Source: Nitrosomonas sp. (lineage in GTDB: Bacteria; Pseudomonadota; Gammaproteobacteria; Burkholderiales; Nitrosomonadaceae). From it: a DNA stretch of 64,000 bases. Numbering within the stretch: position 1 is the stretch's first letter; each line of letters begins with the position of its first letter. A program made the translations under genes and the position numbers. Where the stretch lies: positions 186,001-250,000 of the forward strand of contig JADJLM010000002.1 in NCBI GenBank assembly GCA_016710135.1, given 5' to 3'. Under the pieces are notes generated by a model. That model did not search any database and was not told where the DNA came from. It worked only from the letters and a program-made list of their open reading frames with translations. Below, one piece after another: positions 26,316-35,604 of this stretch.

Positions 26316-26981
26316 ATGTATGCAACCTACCAAGTTGACGAATTACCACGATCAACAACTCAGACTACCTTTGCCAAGGACGATGACTACTCTCTTAAAA
26401 CCATCCCATCGAACAATTTGCGTGGACGCATCCTGACCTACTGCGTTGCCGGGACGTTTGGATTATTATCGCCCACCTATTTGCATGCTAGTGCCGCCAC
26501 AGCAAACTGGCACATCAACCAGATCGAAATTAATGGAGAACATAAAGCTACCACAGATCCAGTTAGCGCTTCCGCTCGAGATATTTTGCATATACGAGAA
26601 GTCACGAAGATCTCGGTTTCCGAACTCGCCAGAGTCCTTGGTGTGTCACGGCAGGCTGTTCATGAATGGATAAAGGGAGAGCCTCCATCCCCCAGGAATG
26701 CTCAGCTGCTCTCGGAATTAGCACGGGTAACCGATATTTTCCTAGAGTCGGGAATTGATGTCACCCCTCAGATACTTCGCCGAAAGATTGGCGGAGGGCA
26801 GTCCATTTTGGAATCCGTAAAACAAAATGGCAAGGCCGTTGAATTGGCGCGGGCGCTAGTTGATACCCTGTCGCGCGAGTCGCAGCAACGTCAGCGCCTA
26901 GCTGCCAGACTTGCAGGACGACCCAATCCTCCCTTAACCGCCAAGGACTTTGGTACGCCACATGTCAATGAAGACGTGTAA
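26316..26981 (+). CDS. Helix-turn-helix protein, possible regulator of the cassette
   Basis: 221 residues; ATG with a GGGAG site. A clear HTH lies at about residues 92-125: ILHIREVTKISVSELARVLG then VSRQAVHEWIKGE, XRE/Cro-like. The N-terminal 90 residues include one hydrophobic stretch (LTYCVAGTFGLLSP), and the C-terminus is basic and Arg/Gln-rich. It could be the cassette's transcriptional regulator or an antitoxin-like partner. It starts 20 bases after the TIGR04255-type gene and ends 11 bases before the next. Confidence 0.7.
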   Translation: MYATYQVDELPRSTTQTTFAKDDDYSLKTIPSNNLRGRILTYCVAGTFGLLSPTYLHASAATANWHINQIEINGEHKATTDPVSASARDILHIREVTKISVSELARVLGVSRQAVHEWIKGEPPSPRNAQLLSELARVTDIFLESGIDVTPQILRRKIGGGQSILESVKQNGKAVELARALVDTLSRESQQRQRLAARLAGRPNPPLTAKDFGTPHVNEDV

Positions 26982-26992
26982 GTGATCAGTAA

Positions 26993-27844
26993 ATGGCAGT
27001 CACCGATCGGCAGCTCTCATGGCGTTAAGGCGATGTCCTGACCGATGAAGCGGCGAAAGCACTCAATCTACAGAATCTAGAGAATACGGATCAGTCTTTT
27101 GTGGTTGTCATTTCTCACGATTGTGATCTAGCCGCAGGAGCTGACAAAGAACCTGATTCTGAAGTAATCATTGGTCGGCGTATCGATAAGCTGGGCGGAG
27201 ATTCGTACGGCAAGACGGCTCGACGACTTCATATCGAGTACCAAACGGAGAATGGGCCAGTCACGATTGAGCTATTAGCAACTACAAAACGACTAATAGC
27301 TAAGTCGAAATTGTTTGCGACCCATCCACGCCAAGATATGTGGCTTGATGGACGTGGTATCGGGATTCTCCAGAGATGGCTCGCATCCCGCTACCATCGA
27401 GCTGCATTTCCCGAGGTCTTTGAGTATCGTCTGAGAGCAGCAACTATTCCAGGAAGAAAAGCTTTCCTTAAGAAAATCGAAAGCATTCTAGATGCCGGAG
27501 GGGAACATATCCGAGCGCTATTATTCGATCTTGACGAAGGAAAGGATGTTGATCGTAAAACCCCGGAAGATCTGTATCAGCTTGGAATCATCGTTTTGTA
27601 CGACAGCTCTCGGGATGAGCCGAACGCGGCAATCGCTGCCACGAAAGCAGCGGAAGAATTAGAAGACCTTTTCGAGACAGCGTTTCATTTGCCAGAAGTC
27701 GGATGGCTAAATATATGCCTTCAGTATTGCGACCCGGTGTCAGACAGCGCGATAACTGTTGCTCAGAGAGAAATGCTCAAACAATGGCGTTTGGAGTACA
27801 TGAGTCTACAGACCGATCCACCACAGCCCATGATCACCCTCTAG
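26993..27844 (+). pseudogene. Unrecognised protein with early nonsense codon
   Basis: From the ATG at 26993 the frame gives MAVTDRQLSWR, then TAA at 27026-27028, then continues in the same frame without further stops (GDVLTDEAAKAL...FVVVISHDCDLAAGADKE) for a total of about 283 codons. A single C-to-T change of CAA (Gln) explains the stop. Translation could restart at the Met at 27101, losing 36 residues. The conserved-looking core is VVVISHDCDLA, followed by helical, charged sequence. No function recognised. It is the third gene of the TIGR04255/HTH set. Confidence 0.65.
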
Positions 27845-27887
27845 TATTTTCTAAGCAAAAAGTTAATGTGTAGCTCAGCGGCTTGAG

Positions 27888-28073
27888 ATGCCAGAAACTG
27901 CTTCGGGCGTAGCTTACACTATTTTGGATTTATTTTTACTACAGCTTGCCATCCCTGCCATCACGCTTGCGGTGTGGAATAGACTTCCTGCTCAAAAAGG
28001 CGTCCAACTCATAAGTGAGGTTGGCTTTTCTGGGATAATAATTTCTATATTTGGCTGTTTATTCATGGCTTAA
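27888..28073 (+). CDS. Possible 61-residue membrane protein
   Basis: Two hydrophobic segments (LDLFLLQLAIPAITLAVW and GFSGIIISIFGCLFMA) with a short polar link. The ribosome site is weak and I recognise no family. It could be a chance frame. The rest of 27845-28240 shows nothing else I can support. Confidence 0.25.
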   Translation: MPETASGVAYTILDLFLLQLAIPAITLAVWNRLPAQKGVQLISEVGFSGIIISIFGCLFMA

Positions 28074-28240
28074 TATGAAGCATCTAATTAATCACGCGGC
28101 TTCTCATCTGCTTATATTTCATTGATTAAATTTTATCAGTATATTGCCATTCACTTTGTACCCGCTGTCATTAACATCAAGAAGCCCTTAACTTTCCGCA
28201 TTTGTTAGCAATCTTCCGTACCAGTGTTCATTTCCCTTAA

Positions 28241-28500
28241 TCTCCACCAACACCAAAAACCAACCCTTCATCCGGTTGGCTCTTTTCGCCAAGACCAAGT
28301 ACAGGAGCGGCTTTCTGGGCACTTTGCGGACTTCGTAAATTTTAAAAAACCTGAATTTAGGGTATTTACTCTCTATTTGGCTAATTCTTCTCTCCACCAC
28401 AATGCTCGAAGTCCGCAGGCTGATATTTTTATTTCTCATTAATTCAATATATTACGCGTGGGCTTATCAATGCGGTTTGATTGGAGAATTGGTAAGCGCA
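28241..28500 (+). repeat. ssrA-end repeat, copy R4 (most diverged)
   Basis: TCTCCACCAACACCAAAAAC, CAACCCTTCATCCGGTTGG, then GCGGACTTCG, TTCTTCTCTCCACC, CGAAGTCCGCAGG and TTACGCGTGGGCTTATCAAT. It keeps the order of the R1/R2 blocks but with many changes and no good T-run. It marks the end of the third cargo module; from its end to 28629 no gene is seen. Confidence 0.7.
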
Positions 28501-28629
28501 GGAAACCTTATATTGATAACATATCTAAACTTGCCTCAAAACAATCCAAAATTGCTTATATTCTTGATACACATGAAATATTGAGGTTGAATTCCTTTAG
28601 GTTCATTTTATTTTTTAAAATATTGAATC

Positions 28630-31600
28630 ATGTCAGCACATAAAGGTTACGGACAAACTTGGTGGGGAGCACAGTGGCTTAACTCGCTTTCGCAAATTGA
28701 CTATGACAATCGATTACCGCGAGGGCGCGGTTATGCCAATAAAGGTTCTGTGACTAAAACTGAGATTCAACAGGGAAACATTCATGCCAAGGTCAAAGGC
28801 TCTCGCCCGCAGCCTTACACGGTAAAAGTCGAAGTTCCGGCCATGCCAAAGCCGCAGGCCAAGGTTTTACTCGATGCGCTGGCGCTTGATCCGGTGGTCA
28901 TCTCGAAAATGCTCAACCGCGAGCTGGATCCTGCTGTTCTAGAGCGCGCCAGAGTGTTGAAGATCGATATTTTTCCGGCGCGCTGGTCGGATCTATCCAT
29001 GCACTGTTCTTGTCCGGATTGGGCCGTGCCGTGCAAGCATCTGGCTGCGGTGATTTATTTGATCAGCCGGGAAATTGATGGCAATCCTTTTATGGTGTTT
29101 TCGTTGAAGGGGGTCGATCTCATCCAGGAGCTGAAAGCCCGCCATATTTCGATTGAAAGTGAAGCCAAGGCAGCGCTGCCGATAGCCAGCGACTTGCTGA
29201 ATCAATCACAGCAAGATGCTGTGATGGCGCAGGATTCTACTGATGCAGTGAACTACAGCGTGCTGGATTACTCGACTTTGCCTGATCTTGCGGTTTCTCT
29301 AGTGAGTGTACTGCCTGCAAATCCTGCTTTCTTTCAGCAGGGTGATTTTCGTGTGATCTATGAAAAAGTGATGAAGCGAGTGATCAAGCGGGCGCGGCTT
29401 ACGCTCAATTCTGTTGTGGAAACGGATCAGGCGAAATCCGCTATTACCGCTGCGGATAAACCGCACATATCACTCAATACTAGCTATCAGCCGACCCTTG
29501 CTGGACTGACGGTGTCATTGCGCTGGTCAGACTGGGTATCCGATCTGCAACAGATTGCCGAAGCTGATTTGCCGGACCTTCAACCCGAAGTTGCGGCTAT
29601 GCTTCATGCGCGTATGACCAGCTTGCATTTGCTGGCAAAGGGCGCAGTTTTGCCGCAGGTGTTCAATGCAAATAAATTGGGTGTAGGGCTGCGCTGGTTA
29701 CCGGCAATGCTGGATGAGACGGTGAGTGTGTTGATCGGTCAGTTGGCAGCGCGTCTGCCATCCGGATTGCTGGCTTTCCACGGTGACAAGCAGGTGGTCA
29801 ATCTCTCGGGAGAAGTCCAAGCCGTGGCGCTATGCAGTTTATTTCTGAGCGAGTTTATACGTCGTTGGAGTGATGCCAGTGCTGAAAAGCCGCAAGGTAA
29901 CAAACTGATCAATCTGTTTTTTGGTCACGGTCACGCGCGGTTTGACGGACCCGGAGAAGGCGAAGTGGGCAGCGGGGCGCAATTATGGCTTGCACGCTTT
30001 CATATAGGCCATCAAGCCCATGTACCGGTGTTGCGATTGGAAGAAGAGAATATTGGATTTAGCCTGTCGCTAGGCGTGGCGGCGCGTAATGACCTATTGC
30101 AGGAACCTGCCTCATTTGCCAGCTTGCTGACCGATCCGGCATGGCAGGAAAATCGTTATAGTGTATTGAGAACGGTGGCATTGCTGGCGGAATTTTTCCC
30201 GGACTTTAACGGTTATATCAATACCGGTGCAACTACGCCGATCGCCCTGAGCGCTGAAGCACTCCCGGCATTTTTGTTTGATGTGCTGCCGGTTATCCGG
30301 CTGCTGGGGATACGCGCGCTGCTGCCCAAAGCGCTGGACCGCATGCTGCGGCCACGTTTGTCGATGAAGTTATCCGGCAAGGATAGCGGAAGTTCCGGCT
30401 ATCTCAATGCGAATGATATTTTTGGTTTCGATTGGACTGTGGCAATTGGGCATAACCAACTCACGCAAGCGGAATTTGAAGAACTGGTCAAAACTGCGCA
30501 CGGGATTGTGCGTTTCAGGGGTAAATATGTTTATCTGGATCCTGCCGAAATTGAACGGCTGCGCCTGCAATTGGAAAAACCACCGCGCACTACGCAGGCA
30601 GAGCTGCTGCGCAGTGCCTTGACCGAAGAGTATCTGGGTTCACCCATAATACTGGATATTCAGGCGCGGGACATTATTCGTCAACTTGCCGAAATAGGCG
30701 CTGTGCCGCTGCCTGGTGCGCTCAATGCAATCCTGCGTCCTTATCAGGAGCGCGGCTATGCCTGGTTATATCGCAATATTCGCGCCGGATTCGGTAGCGT
30801 TATCGCCGACGATATGGGTCTGGGAAAAACCCTTCAGGTGATTGTTATCTTGCTGAAACTTAAGGAAGAAGGAAAGCTGGAAGCGGCAAAAGCGCTGGTG
30901 ATTGTGCCGACCAGCTTATTGACCAATTGGACAAAGGAGATCGCACGCTTTGCACCAACGCTGAAGGTAGGCATTTTTCATGGTACGGAACGCGTGCTGG
31001 AGAAAGAACGTCCGGATGTGCTGCTGACGACCTACGGTCTGGTGCGATCTGATCTGACCGAGCTGAAGAAATTGTCTTGGTGTATCGTCGTCGTGGATGA
31101 AGCGCAAAACATCAAAAACCCGGCTGCTGAACAGACCAAAGCCGTCAAGGCGATCCCGGCGGTGAGTTTCGTTGCCTTAACCGGCACACCCGTTGAAAAT
31201 AGGCTGTCCGAATACTGGAGCATCATGGATTTTGCCAATCGTGGCTTTCTGGGGAGTCTCACCAGTTTTACCAAAGAGTTTGCGGTACCGATACAAAGCC
31301 ATCATGATCAACACGTGGCGAATCGGTTTAAGCGCATCACCAGTCCGTTTTTACTGCGGCGGCTTAAGTCGGACAAAAGTATTATCAGCGACCTGCCCGA
31401 TAAGATTGAACAGAATCAATATTGTGAGCTGACCAAAAAACAAGCGGTCTTGTATGAATCCGTTGTGCGTGAAGCCTTACGGGTGATCAGTGGTGAATCC
31501 GACACATTCAAACGCCAGGGATTAGTGCTGCAAATGATCATGGCCTTAAAGCAAATCTGTAATCATCCTGCACAATACCTGAAAAAGGGAGATACCGGCG

Positions 31601-32130
31601 CCAATTTGTCGGGCAAAGCCGAATTGTTTCTTGATTTGCTTGAACCTTTGCTTGCTGCCCATGAGAAGGTACTGGTGTTCACGCAATTCCGTGAGGCAGG
31701 CGAATTGCTGTCGGCATGGATCAAGGAACGATTCGGGCGGGAACCGCAATTTCTACATGGCGGCGTTGCACGCAAAACACGCGACAGCATGGTGGAACGT
31801 TTTCAGAATGATCGTACCGAACGCGTATTTCTACTGTCGCTCAAAGCAGGCGGCACCGGCCTTAACCTGACAGCCGCCGCCAATGTGATCCACTTTGATT
31901 TGTGGTGGAATCCGGCCGTTGAAGCGCAAGCAACCGACCGGGCTTATCGCATTGGCCAGCAGCATAACGTGCAAGTGCATCGCCTGATTACCCGCGCCAC
32001 CTTCGAAGAGCGCATCAATGACATGATTCAATCCAAGCGGAATCTGGCTGATATGACAGTGGGTAGCGGAGAAAAATGGATAGGAAATCTAAGTAATTCT
32101 GAGCTAAAAGATGTGTTTAGTTTGGGGTAG
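28630..32130 (+). CDS. SWIM zinc finger SNF2-family helicase
   Basis: 1166 residues. Residues about 110-140 hold a SWIM zinc finger, MHCSCPDWAVPCKHLAAVIY (CxC...CxH). From about residue 690 the SNF2 ATPase follows: IADDMGLGKTLQVIV (motif I), VDEAQNIKNP (motif II), ALTGTPVENR (III), then helicase C with VFTQFREAGELLSAW, LKAGGTGLNLTAA and DRAYRIGQ. Bacterial members of this architecture are chromatin-remodeller-like ATPases of uncertain role, often in accessory regions. N-terminus GYGQTWWGAQWL is typical of the family, supporting the ATG at 28630. No methylase or nuclease partner is adjacent. GC-richer than core genes, so probably acquired. Confidence 0.9.
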   Translation: MSAHKGYGQTWWGAQWLNSLSQIDYDNRLPRGRGYANKGSVTKTEIQQGNIHAKVKGSRPQPYTVKVEVPAMPKPQAKVLLDALALDPVVISKMLNRELDPAVLERARVLKIDIFPARWSDLSMHCSCPDWAVPCKHLAAVIYLISREIDGNPFMVFSLKGVDLIQELKARHISIESEAKAALPIASDLLNQSQQDAVMAQDSTDAVNYSVLDYSTLPDLAVSLVSVLPANPAFFQQGDFRVIYEKVMKRVIKRARLTLNSVVETDQAKSAITAADKPHISLNTSYQPTLAGLTVSLRWSDWVSDLQQIAEADLPDLQPEVAAMLHARMTSLHLLAKGAVLPQVFNANKLGVGLRWLPAMLDETVSVLIGQLAARLPSGLLAFHGDKQVVNLSGEVQAVALCSLFLSEFIRRWSDASAEKPQGNKLINLFFGHGHARFDGPGEGEVGSGAQLWLARFHIGHQAHVPVLRLEEENIGFSLSLGVAARNDLLQEPASFASLLTDPAWQENRYSVLRTVALLAEFFPDFNGYINTGATTPIALSAEALPAFLFDVLPVIRLLGIRALLPKALDRMLRPRLSMKLSGKDSGSSGYLNANDIFGFDWTVAIGHNQLTQAEFEELVKTAHGIVRFRGKYVYLDPAEIERLRLQLEKPPRTTQAELLRSALTEEYLGSPIILDIQARDIIRQLAEIGAVPLPGALNAILRPYQERGYAWLYRNIRAGFGSVIADDMGLGKTLQVIVILLKLKEEGKLEAAKALVIVPTSLLTNWTKEIARFAPTLKVGIFHGTERVLEKERPDVLLTTYGLVRSDLTELKKLSWCIVVVDEAQNIKNPAAEQTKAVKAIPAVSFVALTGTPVENRLSEYWSIMDFANRGFLGSLTSFTKEFAVPIQSHHDQHVANRFKRITSPFLLRRLKSDKSIISDLPDKIEQNQYCELTKKQAVLYESVVREALRVISGESDTFKRQGLVLQMIMALKQICNHPAQYLKKGDTGANLSGKAELFLDLLEPLLAAHEKVLVFTQFREAGELLSAWIKERFGREPQFLHGGVARKTRDSMVERFQNDRTERVFLLSLKAGGTGLNLTAAANVIHFDLWWNPAVEAQATDRAYRIGQQHNVQVHRLITRATFEERINDMIQSKRNLADMTVGSGEKWIGNLSNSELKDVFSLG

Positions 32131-32306
32131 AGAAGCGATTTGTCGTTTACCCCAATCGCCCATCTCCAATCCAGCATCCAAACCAATTGGGCATGACCAC
32201 GTCGACTGCACTCCTATCGAAATAAATTGGGTATCAAGAGATGAATTCGAACGCTTGCTTGATCAGGCCATCAAGCGTGCATTGGCCGACGTCGGCTTGA
32301 GAGGCG

Positions 32307-32395
32307 ATGTGTAAATCACTCAGCTGTACTCTTGAATCGACCCTAATCTGTCCGGTCTGCGATCACGCCAAGGTCAAGATCATGTTCACCAATGC
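32307..32395 (+). pseudogene. N-terminal scrap of a GDCCVxC-type (mercury-associated) protein
   Basis: The first 30 residues of this frame (SCTLESTLICPVCDHAKVKI, then MFTNA) resemble the start of small GDCCVxC-domain proteins found with mercury-resistance genes, including the first CxxC. The defining GDCCVxC motif is missing because the frame runs into IS30 sequence at about 32395. The 175 bases between the helicase gene and this fragment contain a short frame of no recognised family. Confidence 0.45.
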
Positions 32396-32790
32396 GCCAG
32401 TGGCCCCACGATTGCGAGAAGCGCCAACGTGGCTATTGCGCCCCCATAAAGACAAGTGCTACACCATGACGTTCGACAATGGGAAAGAGTTTGCGGAGCA
32501 TGAAACCATCTCGGCGGAACTCGATGTGGATGTCTACTTCGCCCATCCCTATCACTCATGGGAGCGTGGCTTGAACGAGAACAGCAATGGGCTATTGCGG
32601 CAGTATTTCCCCAAGGAAATGGAATTGACTGAAGTTACCCAGGAACAAGTGCGGCGGGCGGTGGATAGACTCAACCATCGGCCACGCAAGGTGCTTGGAT
32701 TCAGAACCCCGTTTGAGGTATTCTTCGGAAAGACGGTGCGCTACACCAGATCACCGTTAGGTGTTGCACTTTGAAATTGAATCCGCGGGT
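32396..32790 (+). pseudogene. IS30-family transposase, C-terminal fragment
   Basis: About 125 residues with the last part of the IS30 DDE core: TMTFDNGKEFAEHE (second Asp), FAHPYHSWERGLNENSNGLL (catalytic Glu), and the ending RPRKVLGFRTPFEVFFG. The N-terminal HTH and first catalytic Asp are absent, so this is an inactive remnant. Confidence 0.85.
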
Positions 32791-32894
32791 GATTATTTCC
32801 AGCTCACTACGAAAAAATAGCTAAAAAATACTCACAAACTTACTAATAAATCCAAGGCTCTAGACTAGCAGACGTAATCTGTTAGTCTAGAAAG

Positions 32895-33038
32895 ATGTTA
32901 AGAAACAGTAAATTAAGTGATTATTGCATTAAAAAAATAGTTCAATGTTTTTGCATTGATATACCAGCGAATAAAACGGCTCTATTGTTAGGTAAAAATC
33001 GTAACACGATTAATCATTGGTATGGCATCTTTAGGAAA
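32895..33038 (+). pseudogene. IS1016-like transposase, 5' fragment
   Basis: About 48 residues (SKLSDYCIKKIVQCFCIDIP, KNRNTINHWYGIFRK) matching the N-terminal HTH of IS1016-type transposases. The frame is cut within IFRK by the ISXO2-like element; the same codons resume at 34870. Confidence 0.8.
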
Positions 33039-33104
33039 AATGCCTATGAACTATTCTCAGTGTTTTTCATCTTATATAGCAAGATCAATAGGATAATGAG
33101 GTAG

Positions 33105-33932
33105 GTGATGAAAGGCAAAGGAATGACTTTGATGGATTGGCAGAAACAGTATGGAACAGAAGAAGGCTGTATCGAAGCGCTGATAAAGCAACGCTGGCCG
33201 GAAGGCTTTCGCTGCCCATGCTGCGGCCATGATAATGGTTACGCTATTAAGACGCGTGGCTATTGGGAATGCAGTCAATGCCACAGACAAACTTCGATAA
33301 CAGCAGGCACCTTATTTCATTCAACCAATCTGCCATTAACCAAGTGGTTCTGGGCGATTTACTTAGTTGCATCTGATAAAGGCGGTGTTTCTGCCTTACG
33401 ATCATCCAAACAAATTAACGTGTCTTGGATTACTGCTAGCAGAATACTGCGTAAGATTCGTATTGCTATGGGACACCGAGATAGCCTATATCGATTACAT
33501 GATTTGATTGAAATAGACGACGCATTGATTGGAGGGCGTCATACTGGGGAAAGCGCGGTCGGAAAAACATCAGTGCTCGTCGCGATTGAGAGTCGAGAAA
33601 AGCGTGCTGGTTTTATTGCCATGCAGCAAGTCTCTAGTGTTAATCGAGAAACGGTTTCACAGTTTGTAAAGCGGCATCTGTCACCTGATCAATATGTACG
33701 AAGTGATGCACTGCCAGCCTTGGCTGAAATCAGTAAAACACAGAACCATATTCCTCGCGTGACTCCACCAAACAAAGCTGGCGAATGGCTTCCATGGGTT
33801 CATGTCGCAATTGGCAATCTCAAGACATTTTTATTAGGAACATATCATGGTGTGTCATCAGGCTACTTGCAAGAATACCTCAATGAATTTTGCTATCGCT
33901 TTAATCGACGTGAGTGGGAAACAGAACTATAG
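33105..33932 (+). pseudogene. ISXO2-like transposase, 3' end cut by IS630
   Basis: 275 residues: N-terminal zinc ribbon (CPCCGHDNGY...CSQCHRQTS), then the ISXO2 DDE domain (LIEIDDALIGGRHTGESAV, YVRSDALPAL, GEWLPWVHVAIGNLKTFL). The frame enters IS630 after FNRREWETEL. The missing end, PSRLLNACLSHTQIKLKIV, is readable at 34802-34858 after the IS630, so only the last 20 or so residues are displaced. Confidence 0.9.
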
Positions 33933-34799
33933 CAAAGCTCAAATAAAGTGATTATAATCTGTAGATGACTTATCCATCATCATTTCGCTGCAAAGTTTTG
34001 TCTGTACGTAAGAAAGAAGGGCTTACAATAGCACAGACGGCAGCACGTTTTTGTGTGGGAATTGCCAGCGTGACACGCTGGGTAAAATCCCAATCCCAAG
34101 CAGACCCGTAACAAACCGGCGACGAAGATCGACATGATCGCGTTGGCCCGAGATGTGCGGGGAGTTTCCGAACGCCTATCAAGCAGAACGAGCTCGTCGA
34201 TTAGGCGTAAGCGAAAAGGTATTGGCCATGCGCTGCGGCGTATGAACATCAGCTATAAAAAAAACACTGCGGCATCCCAAAGCGGACGAAGACAAACGGC
34301 ACATCTTCCAGGAGACGATTAAGACGTACAAAGCTCAAAATCGCGTCATCGTTTATATTGACGAGAGTGGTTTTGCTCACGATATGCCACGAACACATGG
34401 GTATGCGCCCATTGGCAAGCGGTGTCACGGTGTGTGTAATTGGCATGCCAGAGGCCGCGTCAATGTGATCGGCGCGTTGATCGGCAAATGTCTTCTGACG
34501 GTGGGGTTGTTCATCAGCAATATTGATGCAGATACTTTTTGGGCTGGACGGTACACGATCTGTTGCCAAAACTTCCACCAGCATCAGTTGTGGTCATGGA
34601 TAACGCGACCTTTCACAAAGGCAGGATATTCAAAATGCAATCACACAAGCTGGACATACGCTTGAATATCTGCCAGCGTATTCACCAGACCTTAACCCCA
34701 TTGAGCACAAATGGGCACAAGCCAAAGCAATCAGAAAACAACAAAACAAAACCGTTGAGCAGCTCTTTAAAATCGAATCATTTTATGTGACGTAGGCTA
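33930..34799 (+). mobile_element. IS630-family element, innermost of the nest
   Basis: 870 bases flanked by TA on each side (33928-33929 and 34800-34801), the IS630 target. Ends are imperfect inverted repeats: TAGCAAAGCTCAAATAAAGT on the left, and TAGCCTACGTCACATAAAAT read inward from the right. Confidence 0.9.
33965..34790 (+). pseudogene. IS630 transposase, multiply frameshifted
   Basis: From the ATG at 33965: FRCKVLSVRKKEGLTIAQTA and an HTH, then a stop after QSQADP. Later frames carry the DDE core: VIVYIDESGFAHDMPRTHGY, VVVMDNATFHKGR and LPAYSPDLNPIEHKWAQAK. At least two or three frame breaks lie between, so it is inactive unless the sequence is in error. Confidence 0.85.
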
Positions 34800-34869
34800 T
34801 ACCTTCCCGACTTCTCAATGCCTGTTTGAGTCACACCCAGATTAAACTGAAAATAGTTTAGAGGCATAT

Positions 34870-35402
34870 TAGGAAAAGAATATATGATTATCAGCTTGCG
34901 CTTAAAGACAAGCTGTTAGGCAGAGTAGAAGTTGATGAAAGCTATTTTGGGGCGAAACGGCAACGTGACTATCATGGTAAACTGAAACGTGGTCGCGGCA
35001 CATTAAAACAGCCTGTATTTGGCGTATTTGAACGAGATGGCAGGGTATACACCGAAATAGCTCCAGATTGTAAGCGATTAACTTTACAAGCAGTGATACT
35101 TGGAAAGGTCTCGATTGAAAGTGTTATTTATAGTGATGGTTGGCTTACGTTACAATGGCTTAGTAGATGTAGGATATTCCAAACATTTTCGTGTATCTCA
35201 TGGTGATAATGAGTTTGCTCGGGAAGGACACTGCCATATTAACGGTATCGAATCGTTTTGGAGTTTTACTAAGCGGCGATTGGCAAAGCTTAATGGTGTA
35301 TCAGTTAACTTTGAGTTGCATCTAAAAGAATCTGAATGGCGATGGAAAAAACAACCTGATGAGCTTGCTAGCGAACTATGGCAACTCATCAAATATTATT
35401 AA
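34870..35402 (+). pseudogene. IS1016-like transposase, 3' fragment
   Basis: Resumes as FRKRIYDYQLALKDKLLGRV, then EVDESYFGAKRQRDYHGKLK and GHCHINGIESFWSFTKRRLA. One extra T at 35150-35151 (ttacgttacaatgg) breaks the frame inside SDGWLTYNGLVDVG. It continues the 5' fragment at 32895. Confidence 0.85.
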
Positions 35403-35604
35403 TCTCTGCTAGTCTAGAGCCTTATAATTTCCTCAATAGGCGGGTCGTTTTTTCTTGAAAAACGAAGAATATTTCATGTGTATTTGAAATAGATTCCATA
35501 TATTTATAAAGGAATCCTTCTGAGGGCAGTGTGTATAATTGCCTAATTTGCTTATCAAGCAAACTTGATTTTTCATGAATTCGAACAAGTAATTTGTCAG
35601 TTGA

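Larger units (their letters stand above)
33039..34868 (+). mobile_element. ISXO2-like (IS1595-family) element, middle of the nest
   Basis: Flanked by the direct repeat TTAGGAAA (33031-33038 and 34869-34876), the eight-base duplication expected of IS1595. The ends match as imperfect inverted repeats: ATGCCTATGAACTATTCTCA on the left and, read inward, ATGCCTCTAAACTATTTTCA on the right. Removing the IS630 inside leaves about 960 bases. The exact end bases may shift by one. Confidence 0.85.
32854..35423 (+). mobile_element. IS1595-family (IS1016-like) element, outermost of three nested elements
   Basis: Bounded by a perfect 19-base inverted repeat, AAGGCTCTAGACTAGCAGA at 32854-32872 and its complement at 35405-35423. 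Flanking bases ATAAATCC and ATAATTTC agree at six of eight positions, perhaps a decayed target duplication. Its transposase gene is split by a second element at 33039-34868. Without the insert it would be about 730 bases, normal for the IS1016 group. Confidence 0.85.

Noticed and set aside
27864..27892. tRNA-like stretch (TGTAGCTCAGCGGC) after the unknown pseudogene
   Set aside because: Only a D-arm-like motif; no acceptor, anticodon or T arm can be folded around it.
17092..28500. Reading the four repeats as a MITE or CRISPR-like array
   Set aside because: Copies are 200-290 bases, thousands of bases apart, begin with tmRNA sequence and lack terminal inverted repeats; an attachment-site origin fits better.
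32111..32314. 67-codon frame after the SNF2 gene
   Set aside because: Begins inside the helicase gene; the second half looks somewhat protein-like (EFERLLDQAIKRALADVG) but no family or start could be supported.
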